Notes: generated by a model from the sequence alone, not told the origin. DNA of 36,502 bases from Lachnospiraceae bacterium (GCA_017449075.1 JAFSKG010000007.1:1-36502); one strand, 5' to 3'. Numbered from the stretch's first letter, positions 6,844 to 14,493 are shown. A program made the numbers and translations.

Positions 6844-6845
6844 CT

Positions 6846-8111
6846 CTACTTTCCCCCTTTAAATCTTATAAAAACAGTATATGGCATCCCTAACTCTTCG
6901 TAAAAATTACTATATATACCATTTGTTTCTATATGAAATTCTTTATTCAATGTATATGTTTTATGCAACCTTCCCCAACTAACTACTTTATTATTTCCAA
7001 TATAAAATTCAACATTTCCACTTCTACAAATCAGATCTCCTACCTGCAAGTTAAAATCTTTTGATTTATTCTGATTTTCTTGTATATGTTCCCACCTATA
7101 AATTTCAAATTTACCAGATTTTAATATCCTTTTTGTAAATCTATTCAGTGACAAATAATCGACTGAACTCGTCCCCCAAAGATCAATATCATATGCCGTC
7201 CTATTCTCTTGTTTCTCATCCTTTAGTATTTCTTTATTTATGTAGTGATAATAAACTGCAGCTGCAAACTTTGAGCTATCATCAATCACACAATAATTCT
7301 TCCACTCTTTGTCTATCTCTTCACCTTCAGCATTTTTCAATGTTTCCATTCCGGATTTACTATAAATGTTATCTCCCTTGCCATATCCAGCATCTTTAAA
7401 TAAATCACATCTATAGATTGCCATGTCTGTTGGTATGCCCTTATCATAAACCGCTGGTAAAATTCGCTTATTATTTTTAAGTTCATATTTACTATAGTAC
7501 TCTCTGTCAAGATAATTTCTCCACTTTTTATATGCCGAATCACTTGCTGCGGTTTTTGCTAGATTTTCTATTTCTATAATATTTTTCTGACCACCTAACT
7601 GTGTGTAGACATTGTTCACATACCAGTTGCTTACTTCAAATAAACAAATTAAGAACTTCTGAGTTTCTGTATCAAGTTGACCAAATTCATATAGTCGCAT
7701 ATAATTCATAATTAAATTAACTTCACTATTGGATAAGTCGTCTTCATCATCATATGCAAACTTATTAACTCTTTTCTCATAATTATCTAAGTTAAGTTTT
7801 AACCCAGCTCTACAATTTAAGCAAATATCATAATTTTCATTTTCCAATATTGTTTCTATATTTTCGTTTGACTTAAGTTGATATTTCTCACTTACTCTAT
7901 TGATTCCATCACTATAAGTATGTACTTTTCCAGTCCTAGTATTTATTATATATTTATACTCTTCGTTATTATTACTGACATTTATAAGAGAATCATCTTT
8001 TGCTACTTCGTTTATTATAACTTTACTTCTTTTCTCTTTAGTGCAAGAAAAGCAAGTTGTTATCACCAAAATAGAAAAGATTAATTTTTTACATAAAATT
8101 TTATTCAGCAT
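6846..8111 (-). CDS. Lipoprotein with degenerate Cys/His module and inactive-looking NlpC/P60-like domain
   Basis: A 421-residue lipoprotein (MLNKILCKKLIFSILVITTC, then FSC lipobox). Residues about 53-105 resemble the short 'NTxTGKxH...C...CxxC' module often found next to nucleases and surface proteins; here the His (64) and CLNC (97-100) are kept but the first Cys is missing. A helical middle follows. Residues about 270-420 look like an NlpC/P60 cell-wall peptidase: IDDSSKFAAAVYYHY in place of the usual DCSGFVxxVY, LQVGDLICRSGNVEFYIG in place of LxPGDLxxxxGHVxIYIG, and a closing YTVFIRF. The nucleophile Cys therefore reads Ser (279) and the His reads Asn (366), so catalysis is probably lost. 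The ATG at 8109-8111 is preferred to a GTG at 8123. A truncated paralogue lies at 136-1026. Confidence 0.7.
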   Translation of the reverse strand: MLNKILCKKLIFSILVITTCFSCTKEKRSKVIINEVAKDDSLINVSNNNEEYKYIINTRTGKVHTYSDGINRVSEKYQLKSNENIETILENENYDICLNCRAGLKLNLDNYEKRVNKFAYDDEDDLSNSEVNLIMNYMRLYEFGQLDTETQKFLICLFEVSNWYVNNVYTQLGGQKNIIEIENLAKTAASDSAYKKWRNYLDREYYSKYELKNNKRILPAVYDKGIPTDMAIYRCDLFKDAGYGKGDNIYSKSGMETLKNAEGEEIDKEWKNYCVIDDSSKFAAAVYYHYINKEILKDEKQENRTAYDIDLWGTSSVDYLSLNRFTKRILKSGKFEIYRWEHIQENQNKSKDFNLQVGDLICRSGNVEFYIGNNKVVSWGRLHKTYTLNKEFHIETNGIYSNFYEELGMPYTVFIRFKGGK

Positions 8112-8122
8112 ATTATTATACA

Positions 8123-8161
8123 CTTAATTGCTTATACAACTTCATCTATATTTGTTAACAT
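8123..8161 (-). pseudogene. Relic of the sirtuin gene start
   Basis: GGGAAGTT followed by ATG (8159-8161) and codons reading MLTNIDEVV, stop, AIK matches the start of the sirtuin gene at 4229 (GGGAAGTT, MISNIDEVVKIIK): 30 of 39 bases are identical, the Shine-Dalgarno region is identical, and the substitutions are mostly synonymous or conservative. A stop replaces codon 10, and the frame then runs into the start of the lipoprotein gene. It is a leftover of a second sirtuin copy. Confidence 0.65.
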
Positions 8162-8273
8162 AACTTCCCGTTTATAATAAAGAATAAAATAATATTTTAA
8201 ATCGTTCAATATTTTTCATTTGCAATTCCTTAGCAATTATTACCCTTCAATTTGAATTTTTATACTCTATATC

Positions 8274-8708
8274 TTACTTACAGAAATCTATACATTCTTT
8301 ACTTGGTATTCTGAATGTGAAGCAAGTATTATTCTTATAATTTGATATCGCAAAATCTCCTTTATTAATTATATCCGTTCCAATAAGCAAATCCAAATTC
8401 TGTGCTCCTATTTTAGAACTGCACATCTTAACTTGTTTTATTTTCATATTATTAGGTAAAACAATATCAACTAAATATGTGTATGCTAGTCCAGCCCCCG
8501 ACGGCGTATAAAATGAGACTTTTCCAGTTGGACTTAAATTGAGCAACTTTACTAATTCCTCAGATATACAACAACAATTAGCACCTGTATCCCATAGTGC
8601 TTTTACAGTCAGCGAACTCTTGTTATTAATTATAGTCGTGTCAGTTGTTATTTTTTCTACTAAACCATTATATATAATTGTAAAACTATTTTTACTATTC
8701 TTAGCCAT
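8274..8708 (-). CDS. Retropepsin-like aspartic protease, single domain
   Basis: A 144-residue soluble protein with the two hallmarks of the retropepsin fold: the catalytic LWDTGANCCCISEEL (DTGA, about residues 41-44) and, after a flap-like Gly/Tyr segment (YTPSGAGLAYTYLVDI), the psi-loop end LDLLIGTDIINKGDFAIS. Like retroviral proteases it has one Asp-Thr-Gly and would have to dimerise to be active. No signal peptide or membrane segment is seen, so it should act in the cytoplasm; the substrate is unknown. The gene overlaps the end of the small DUF5678-like gene by eight bases, so the two are coupled. This pairing recurs, from memory, in other Clostridia. Confidence 0.8.
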   Translation of the reverse strand: MAKNSKNSFTIIYNGLVEKITTDTTIINNKSSLTVKALWDTGANCCCISEELVKLLNLSPTGKVSFYTPSGAGLAYTYLVDIVLPNNMKIKQVKMCSSKIGAQNLDLLIGTDIINKGDFAISNYKNNTCFTFRIPSKECIDFCK

Positions 8709-8949
8709 TATATTTCACCAATGAAGAAATATAGACATTATCAGCCGTTCCATCTGGACTAAGTCTTTGCACAATAAATGTCCCTATCTTTTCCTTTTTT
8801 TGTGTCTTTAAAACGCCTTCAGCGTATGTTTTATACTTTCCAATAACTTTATGATTTTTTATAGCAACATAAACATCTCCATACTTGTTATATAGAGTTT
8901 CAACATTGTCAGCAAACCACTTGTATTCTTTATCAACAGTTGTCATCAT
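8701..8949 (-). CDS. Small protein, DUF5678-like, partner of the aspartic protease
   Basis: An 82-residue protein with the pattern YKWFADNVETLYNKYGDVYV, AIKNHKVIGKYKTYAEGVLK and GTFIVQRLSPDG, which I associate with DUF5678-type proteins (W-F-x-x-N-x-x-x-L, then Y-G-x-x-Y-V-A-I-K). Function is unknown. The C-terminus (VYISSLVKYNG) overlaps the protease start by eight bases, so the two proteins are made together. It could be a cofactor or a substrate of the protease; neither is shown by the sequence. A GGGG-containing ribosome site and a strong promoter (9006-9034) lie upstream. Confidence 0.75.
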   Translation of the reverse strand: MMTTVDKEYKWFADNVETLYNKYGDVYVAIKNHKVIGKYKTYAEGVLKTQKKEKIGTFIVQRLSPDGTADNVYISSLVKYNG

Positions 8950-9005
8950 ACAGCCCCTTTTATCTTTTTATATAGATACATTACATATATCTATATTACA
9001 ACATT

Positions 9006-9034
9006 ATTATACATAATAATTACTGTTTTATCAA
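9006..9034 (-). promoter_or_regulatory. Promoter of the DUF5678-like/aspartic protease pair
   Basis: TTGATA (9029-9034) and TATAAT (9006-9011) on the minus strand with a 17-base spacer. Confidence 0.7.
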
Positions 9035-9067
9035 TAATAATAGATAAACAAAAATAACAACTAATGC

Positions 9068-9169
9068 TTAAATAATTGATTTGCAATAATACACCTCATT
9101 CTTTAGTGGCAATTTATCAATCAATTCTTTTACAAAGTTTGATAATGTTTTGCTAAATTGCTCTCCCAT
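9068..9169 (-). pseudogene. Internally deleted relic of the 1646-2092 gene
   Basis: The 33-residue frame joins MGEQFSKTLSNFVKEL, matching the N-terminus of the 148-residue protein (MNEQFNKTLSNFVKDF), to IDKLPLKNEVYYCK, matching its C-terminus (LEKLPFKKDVYYCK). About 110 internal residues are gone, in frame. The junction falls in the short similar segments FVKDF and FEKEL, which suggests recombination at microhomology. The ATG abuts the stop codon of the HAD phosphatase gene. No structured RNA or promoter is left in front of it. Confidence 0.75.
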
Positions 9170-9865
9170 TTATTTGTTACAACCTACTATCTCATACACC
9201 TCATGCAAATCCTTTATATCATAATCCACTCTCGGTCTCTCATTATGGCCTTTGCCCTTCGGGTTATACCACATAGTTTTTATACCTGCATTCTCTCCGC
9301 CTTGAATGTCACTTGAGATCGAATCACCTACTATGATGACTTCTGATTTATCAGTAAGTCCTATCTTGTCAAACACAAAATCAAAAAACTCTGTACTTGG
9401 TTTTTCAAATCCTATCTCATCTGACAAAAATACATCGTCAAAAAGTTCGTCAAATTTTGATTTCTTTAATTTGTTCCTTTGCGCTACGGTCGTGCCGTTT
9501 GACACTAAGTATTGTCTCACTTTCCCTTTAAGTGACTTAACTATATTATAACTATCATCCAAATAAATAATAGTATCGCCAAGTGCTAACTGATATTCAT
9601 CATTAAAGCGACTCGCGATACTATTATCTAAATTATATAAATTTAAAAAATCTACATATCTTTGAACTAAGCCAAATTTCTTATCTATCTCTTTTTTTTC
9701 AAATTTCTTCCAATATGCTTTATTTATTTTATCATACTCTTTAAGCATACTGTCAGTGCAAGGTCCAAGATTATGTTTTTCAAACAAAGACTTTATGGCA
9801 TTCTTTTCAGCAATGTCAAAATCGAGTAATGTATTATCCAAATCCCATAAAATCGTTTTTATCAA
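9170..9865 (-). CDS. HAD-family hydrolase, YjjG-like nucleotidase
   Basis: A 231-residue haloacid-dehalogenase phosphatase. Motif I is LWDLDNTLLDF (nucleophile and acid Asp near residues 8 and 10), motif II YLVSNGT, motif III the Lys of EIGFEKPSTEFFDF, and motif IV IIVGDSISSDIQGG. The cap is helical (C1 type). Among HADs the layout is closest to YjjG/YfnB, which hydrolyse pyrimidine and non-canonical nucleoside monophosphates; substrate is an inference. Translation starts at a TTG (9863-9865) with AAAGGA eight bases upstream; no better start lies nearby, and motif I begins at residue 4. TAGACA and TATAAA about 60 bases upstream may be its promoter. Confidence 0.85.
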   Translation of the reverse strand: MIKTILWDLDNTLLDFDIAEKNAIKSLFEKHNLGPCTDSMLKEYDKINKAYWKKFEKKEIDKKFGLVQRYVDFLNLYNLDNSIASRFNDEYQLALGDTIIYLDDSYNIVKSLKGKVRQYLVSNGTTVAQRNKLKKSKFDELFDDVFLSDEIGFEKPSTEFFDFVFDKIGLTDKSEVIIVGDSISSDIQGGENAGIKTMWYNPKGKGHNERPRVDYDIKDLHEVYEIVGCNK

Positions 9866-9964
9866 TGTTTGATCCTTTCTCCCATTACTTTATACATTCA
9901 CATTTAAGATTGTCTACCACCACCAAATCAAATTATAACAAATTATCATATATTTTAGTAGAGC

Positions 9965-9996
9965 AAAAAAATAAGGCACTCTTGCCTTATTTTTTT
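9965..9996 (-). terminator. Intrinsic terminator after the exonuclease gene
   Basis: A 13-bp perfect stem (9966-9978 with 9983-9995), loop of four, A/T-flanked on both sides so it could work in both directions. It ends the exonuclease transcript on the minus strand and insulates the HAD gene. Confidence 0.8.
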
Positions 9997-10798
9997 ATTC
10001 TCCTATAAATAAGAGATTTAAATCATCAATCATCGCTCTCTTCGCACCATTATCCATATGCGGTATTTCATTTCTTTCAAGATACTCTACTAATTTATTT
10101 TTGAAATGCACTAAGTCATCACTTACTACTGTTGCATTTTCTTCTTTAATCCTTCTATTCCTCTTATAACTTATTAGTTCTTCTCTCTCTTTACTTAGTT
10201 GCTGATAGATTTTTTCATTATAACCCGTGCTATTTATCTTGTAATATATCATTGCGAGATCTATCGCATCCTGAAGTGCATCGTGTATTACTGGTCCATC
10301 TATCTCACAAACTGCTTTCAAAAACGGCAATCCTTGCTCACCAATTTTGCCTTTAGTTTTTCTCTTAAAATCATTTCGCACATCATATAAGAGTCTTGAA
10401 ATATATCTGCCATCTCGTTTTTTATCATATAGTTCTATAGTCTTATCAAGTATTCTCTTATCTTCAAGGCCATAGCAGTATACATTCTTTATGGAGTACT
10501 TTTTTAATAATCTTGCAACCTTAGCAGAAACTTTCTCAAATCCCTCAGCGTCTTTTAAGTCCTTAGTCTTAATTCCAGTAATCTCTGTACATCGATTCGA
10601 TATTCGCTTTGCAGCTTTTAAACTTATAAGAGAGTAAAACTTTTCTATAATTACGCCCTTGTCATTTGTTATGCAGACACCTATGGATACAACTTCCTGT
10701 GGAATATTTAAATTCTTACCATCATCATATGCATTAAACTCACTGTCATAAAAGCAACTATATTCAGTTTTGTTTTTTCTCAACTTGTCAAATATCAT
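9995..10798 (-). CDS. DEDDh-family 3'-5' exonuclease (DnaQ/KapD-like)
   Basis: A 267-residue protein whose first 190 residues form an exonuclease domain: ExoI FYDSEFNA (Asp and Glu, residues 17-19), a middle block ITGIKTKDLKDAEGF with YCYGLEDKRILD, and ExoIII VIHDALQDAIDLA with the DEDDh His-Asp. All four acidic metal ligands and the His appear present. It probably trims RNA or DNA 3' ends; family members include KapD and the DNA polymerase proofreading domain. The C-terminal 75 residues are a charged helical tail (KEREELISYKRNRRIKEE...) of unknown use. Its ATG overlaps the stop of the upstream lipoprotein gene by one base (TAATG), so translation is coupled. Confidence 0.8.
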   Translation of the reverse strand: MIFDKLRKNKTEYSCFYDSEFNAYDDGKNLNIPQEVVSIGVCITNDKGVIIEKFYSLISLKAAKRISNRCTEITGIKTKDLKDAEGFEKVSAKVARLLKKYSIKNVYCYGLEDKRILDKTIELYDKKRDGRYISRLLYDVRNDFKRKTKGKIGEQGLPFLKAVCEIDGPVIHDALQDAIDLAMIYYKINSTGYNEKIYQQLSKEREELISYKRNRRIKEENATVVSDDLVHFKNKLVEYLERNEIPHMDNGAKRAMIDDLNLLFIGE

Positions 10799-11580
10799 TA
10801 TAGCTTCACCTTTAGCAATTCATCATCTAAGGCTATCTCTATAAGACCTGCTGCATAAGGAGCTACATCATAAGTCTGAAACATAATTGTCAATTTATTG
10901 TCAATGTAAAATTGTAATTCGTATTCTCCATTTATGTAGGCATCTACAGTGTCTTTCGCCTCATTAAATAAGCCCATGCTATCCTTATTGTTGTCTACCC
11001 ATTCTTTTAAATAAGTCCGTAACTCTTCTTTATCGTTTACAAAGTCATATAATCCTAATTTCTTTCCAGTCTTCACATCATATACATGTCCGTATTGTAC
11101 ATAATTACCATGTGCTCCCATTGTATTTTCATATACAAATTCTGTAAGACTCAAATATTTCTTATCGTTTCTAGTAATCGCTATATCAGCTGTATGTGTA
11201 TATTCTGCATCTTTCATATCAGGAACATCTTTTATAAATTGTCTTATTCCTTCTTTATTGTTAACCTTAAAATCCTCTGCTGCTTTTTTCATACTTGCAT
11301 TTAGTTCATCAAGTGAATCTTGTAAAGGTTTATTATCTTTATATGTAACAACTGCATATCTTATAGTTTGATAGGTCTTGCTTCCCTCTATATCAGATAT
11401 GTCTATAGATTCTACACTCAGAACTGTGTCGTCAACTTTCAAATCTTCATTCTCATCAGTATTAACTGTTTCTACATTGGTAGAAACATTCTTATCTAAT
11501 TTCGTCTCATTCTTACAAGCATAAAGTGTTGTGACCAAGCAAGTCAACATAATAATTACAAAAAACTTCTTAAAACTCAT
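10798..11580 (-). CDS. Lipoprotein with DUF4163/DUF3298 (RsiV-like) domains
   Basis: A 260-residue lipoprotein (signal ending TLYAC, Cys 22) with a low-complexity linker (22-55) and then the two-part domain found in the lysozyme-sensing anti-sigma factor RsiV and many secreted proteins. Signatures are FVYENTMGAHGNYVQYGHVY and, near the end, FQTYDVAPYAAGLIEI. RsiV binds lysozyme through this region; here there is no cytoplasmic anti-sigma part, so it may only bind a ligand or inhibitor at the cell surface. The start has an excellent AAAGGAG site. A consensus promoter (11610-11638) drives it together with the exonuclease. Confidence 0.85.
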   Translation of the reverse strand: MSFKKFFVIIMLTCLVTTLYACKNETKLDKNVSTNVETVNTDENEDLKVDDTVLSVESIDISDIEGSKTYQTIRYAVVTYKDNKPLQDSLDELNASMKKAAEDFKVNNKEGIRQFIKDVPDMKDAEYTHTADIAITRNDKKYLSLTEFVYENTMGAHGNYVQYGHVYDVKTGKKLGLYDFVNDKEELRTYLKEWVDNNKDSMGLFNEAKDTVDAYINGEYELQFYIDNKLTIMFQTYDVAPYAAGLIEIALDDELLKVKL

Positions 11581-11609
11581 ACTATCTCCTTTTACCCCTC
11601 AACATATAA

Positions 11610-11671
11610 ATTATACCCTATCACACCACATATATCAAGTTATTTGAGTTTTTACTAAAATATTGTATAAT
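11610..11671. promoter_or_regulatory. Tight divergent promoter pair
   Basis: Minus strand: TTGATA (11633-11638), 17 bases, TATAAT (11610-11615), for the RsiV-like lipoprotein operon. Plus strand: TTGAGT (11644-11649), 16 bases, TATAAT (11666-11671), for the acyltransferase. The two -35 boxes are only five bases apart, so the polymerases would compete. The plus-strand start point should fall on or next to the ATG at 11678. Confidence 0.75.
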
Positions 11672-11677
11672 ATCACT

Positions 11678-12775
11678 ATGAATAACAAAACAAGAAATCT
11701 ATACATTGATGTGATGAAAGGCCTACTTATAACTCTCGTAGTTATAGGACACCTTCCTTTTTTTGAATATAACTCAAGAACTTTAGTTCTCATATATAGT
11801 TTTCATATGCACGCATTTTTAATAATAGGCGGCATACTTTCTCACATTGACGAAAATACAAAACTTTCTACTATAATTATAAAACGAATTAAAGGAACTC
11901 TCATCCCATATTTTGTATTTTACATAATATCTTTAATTTTCATCCCTTCGCCATCTATGGAACAGAAAATGAAAGCAGTAATTGTTATGTTCCGGGGTAT
12001 AGGCGACCCTGTGAATGCAATCAATCTTCCACTTTGGTTTTTGACATTTTACTTTGTGGCTATGACAGCTTTTGAAATCATCGAATGGCTTTCATATAGA
12101 ATTAAACTTGCCATATTTGAGGAGAATAAAAACGGTGAAAACGAAAAATATGGTTTTGTCGCAATATTAAGTTTGATAATGATTTCATTTATAATGTTCG
12201 CGTCATTTTTATATGCGAGATATTATAAGATGCCAAGAATTCCATTTAATGTTGAGATAGCAGGTTTCTGTCTCGGCTTTGTATTTCTCGGCAAGATACT
12301 TGGGAAATATGTTCCAAGTGCAACCGCAGAAATAAAAAAGAATACTGCTGCAACAGTATTCACTACTATCTTAATTCTTGCTCTCTTACTTATATTTATA
12401 ACTTCTTGGTATATACTTTCAATGCACAACGGTCGCATTGACTTAAATGCCAGAGATTACAAAAATGCATTTCTCATGTATGTTGATGCCATACTTGGAT
12501 TCTTCATATTTGCTATTATATCATTCCCATTTAGCAAGATTCCTCTAATCAATAATCTATTTGGAATTTTCGGCGAGAATAGTTTATATATCTTAGCATA
12601 TCATGTGCCATCAGTATTTGTGACAAATGCATTTTTAATTCCAAACCTTCCACCTATAATTGGCGTGACACTTGCTCATAACTCAATCATATCTATACTT
12701 ATTCTCACATCTCTCGGAATTCTCTTTTCACTAATTCTTGCTTTTATTCATAAGTCCATACACTTTTCCGCTTAA
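11678..12775 (+). CDS. Membrane acyltransferase, acyltransferase-3 family
   Basis: A 365-residue polytopic membrane protein with about ten hydrophobic segments. The N-terminus (RNLYIDVMKGLLITLVVIGH) carries the family signature: an Asp-containing first helix ending in the putative catalytic His, followed by SFHMHAFLIIGG. Such proteins transfer acyl groups (often acetyl) to cell-wall or exopolysaccharide sugars, or are fucose/4-O-acetyltransferase-like. The ATG at 11678-11680 is chosen because the -10 box ends at 11671, so the mRNA would begin at this codon; an upstream TTG at 11663 lies inside the promoter. No Shine-Dalgarno exists, which points to a leaderless mRNA. Its last 45 bases overlap the end of the convergent acyltransferase gene. 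Confidence 0.85.
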   Translation: MNNKTRNLYIDVMKGLLITLVVIGHLPFFEYNSRTLVLIYSFHMHAFLIIGGILSHIDENTKLSTIIIKRIKGTLIPYFVFYIISLIFIPSPSMEQKMKAVIVMFRGIGDPVNAINLPLWFLTFYFVAMTAFEIIEWLSYRIKLAIFEENKNGENEKYGFVAILSLIMISFIMFASFLYARYYKMPRIPFNVEIAGFCLGFVFLGKILGKYVPSATAEIKKNTAATVFTTILILALLLIFITSWYILSMHNGRIDLNARDYKNAFLMYVDAILGFFIFAIISFPFSKIPLINNLFGIFGENSLYILAYHVPSVFVTNAFLIPNLPPIIGVTLAHNSIISILILTSLGILFSLILAFIHKSIHFSA

Positions 12776-13792
12776 CTTTTCTACCACTATAGCAAGAATC
12801 ACAGTCATTATGAGATCAAATACTATAACTAAAAGCGTTTGAATACCATTTAATTGTCTATAGCCAAGAATATAGTCCACCTGGTAAATTACAAAATGAT
12901 GAACTAAATATATCTCAAGAGAAATCTTATTAAAAAATACTGTAAATGATTTGAGCCATTCAAAACTTGATATAACATTTTCCATCTCATAGAAAGTTAT
13001 AAATATCGCAACCAGTGCAATAGTAGTCTTTATATTATCAGGCAACATAATATTTGGGTTATAAAAATATAGAAACAAAATTATAGGAATGGTTATAATA
13101 AGTAACCATTTTTTTAATTTCACCAATACTTCCTTATCTATAAGCAGGATTCCCAAGTAAAAATTGTAAACTTGACTTAAGAAATTCATATGGCTTGCTA
13201 TGGTAAAATGAAATCTACCATAGTTAAAGTTTATAAACAAAAACCATATGGTCATCAGAATAAATGTCAGATACTTATTCTTCTTATGTGCCTTATATAA
13301 AAAAGGATACACAAGATAACAAAGTATTATACATCCCAAAAACCACTCTCCAACTCCAAGCGTAAATGTTCTTATACCATTTGCTGCTAAATATTCATCC
13401 ATCCCCATTATAGTAAATATAAATCTCCACTTTGGGACACCACCATATATAAATATGGTGTTGTAAGTCAATACTCTAATTATAAAATAAATCAGGTAAG
13501 CAATATAAAAGGGAATGAGAACCCTAATTAACCTTCTTTTATAAAAAGCCAAAGGTTCTTCTTCCCTTCCACTAAGTGCTAGTGTTGCACCAGATATTAA
13601 TACAAATAGTCCACAGGCAATCATGCCCAGATTCATATTCGGTCTTATAATTAAGTCTTCAAGTATTTTCAAATTATGCATCGGATGAACTACATATAAG
13701 TCCATCATTATATGATGCATAAAAACTATAAATATTGAAATGATTTTTAATAAATCAAAGCAATATATTCTTTTTTTTGCAGCTTTTTCCAA
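12731..13792 (-). CDS. Membrane acyltransferase, acyltransferase-3 family
   Basis: A 353-residue protein with about ten membrane helices. The start (RIYCFDLLKIISIFIVFMHH) has the conserved Asp and terminal His-His of acyltransferase-3 proteins, and a further conserved stretch lies at GVGEWFLGCIILCYLVYPFL. It most resembles integral membrane acyltransferases that modify surface polysaccharide. The only start that keeps the first helix is a TTG at 13790-13792, three bases after the cyclophilin stop and with a weak ribosome site, so it probably depends on coupling. The C-terminus is tail-to-tail with, and overlaps, the other acyltransferase. The two proteins are not close copies. Confidence 0.8.
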   Translation of the reverse strand: MEKAAKKRIYCFDLLKIISIFIVFMHHIMMDLYVVHPMHNLKILEDLIIRPNMNLGMIACGLFVLISGATLALSGREEEPLAFYKRRLIRVLIPFYIAYLIYFIIRVLTYNTIFIYGGVPKWRFIFTIMGMDEYLAANGIRTFTLGVGEWFLGCIILCYLVYPFLYKAHKKNKYLTFILMTIWFLFINFNYGRFHFTIASHMNFLSQVYNFYLGILLIDKEVLVKLKKWLLIITIPIILFLYFYNPNIMLPDNIKTTIALVAIFITFYEMENVISSFEWLKSFTVFFNKISLEIYLVHHFVIYQVDYILGYRQLNGIQTLLVIVFDLIMTVILAIVVEKLSGKVYGLMNKSKN

Positions 13793-13795
13793 AAA

Positions 13796-14407
13796 CTACT
13801 CTATCACTTTAATATATTCAATAACAGGTTGGTCAATTTTTGCCACAGATCCATTTCCATCTTGAACTGGAGTGTCATCACAAATCTTATCTACTATTTC
13901 TATACCACTTAAGATATGTCCAAATGCTGCGTAGTCACCATCAAGATGATCATTAGTCTCATGCATTATAAAAAATTGTGAGCTAGCCGAATTAGGATCC
14001 ATACTTCTAGCCATAGAAATTACTCCTCTCTCATGCTTTATCGTATTATTCACACCATTACTTGCAAACTCACCTTCAATAGTCTTTTCTGATCCTCCAT
14101 AACCTGTGCCAAGTGGATCACCACCCTGAATCATAAAGCCTTTTATGATACGGTGAAATGTTAAACCATTGTAGAAACCTTCTTTTGTAAGTTTCAAAAA
14201 GTTTTCTACAGTTATAGGTGCTTGACTTGGGTCAAGTTCAAATTGCATCTTACCATAATCTTTTACAGAAATCTCAATCTTTGGATTATTCACTTTTGCT
14301 CCTCCATCACTACCTGCAGCTGCAGAATTAGAAGTGCCTTTACTTCCACAAGCAACTACAGATAAAATTAATAAAATACTTAATGCTAAACTTAAAAATC
14401 TTTTCAT
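13796..14407 (-). CDS. Cyclophilin-type peptidyl-prolyl cis-trans isomerase lipoprotein
   Basis: A 203-residue exported foldase. The lipobox is SVVAC (Cys 20), followed by a Ser/Gly/Ala linker and a cyclophilin domain (about 45-203). It contains VENFLKL, GLTFHRIIKGFMIQGGDP with the active-site Arg/Phe pair, ASSQFFIMHET and LDGDYAAFGHILSGIEIVD. It should catalyse proline isomerisation of secreted proteins on the outer face of the membrane. The ATG has AGAGG upstream. Lengths and motifs are typical of Clostridia lipoprotein cyclophilins. It is followed after three bases by the acyltransferase gene. An extended -10 promoter lies at 14466-14474. Confidence 0.93.
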   Translation of the reverse strand: MKRFLSLALSILLILSVVACGSKGTSNSAAAGSDGGAKVNNPKIEISVKDYGKMQFELDPSQAPITVENFLKLTKEGFYNGLTFHRIIKGFMIQGGDPLGTGYGGSEKTIEGEFASNGVNNTIKHERGVISMARSMDPNSASSQFFIMHETNDHLDGDYAAFGHILSGIEIVDKICDDTPVQDGNGSVAKIDQPVIEYIKVIE

Positions 14408-14465
14408 GCTTAACCTCTTTTTGATTTAATACTTTTCATCTTGATAACTAAATTTGCACCAAAAT

Positions 14466-14474
14466 ATTATAGCA
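14466..14474 (-). promoter_or_regulatory. Extended -10 promoter for the cyclophilin gene
   Basis: TGC directly before TATAAT on the minus strand (TATAAT at 14466-14471) forms an extended -10; no good -35 box is visible. It sits just past the end of the pilus operon, where I saw no clear terminator. Confidence 0.5.
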
Positions 14475-14493
14475 CAAAATATGAAAAAATGCA

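Noticed and set aside
8174-8222. Fifteen-codon frame (MKNIERFKILFYSLL) upstream of the sirtuin relic
   Set aside because: An AAGGA site is present but the peptide is too short and unlike any neighbour to support a gene.
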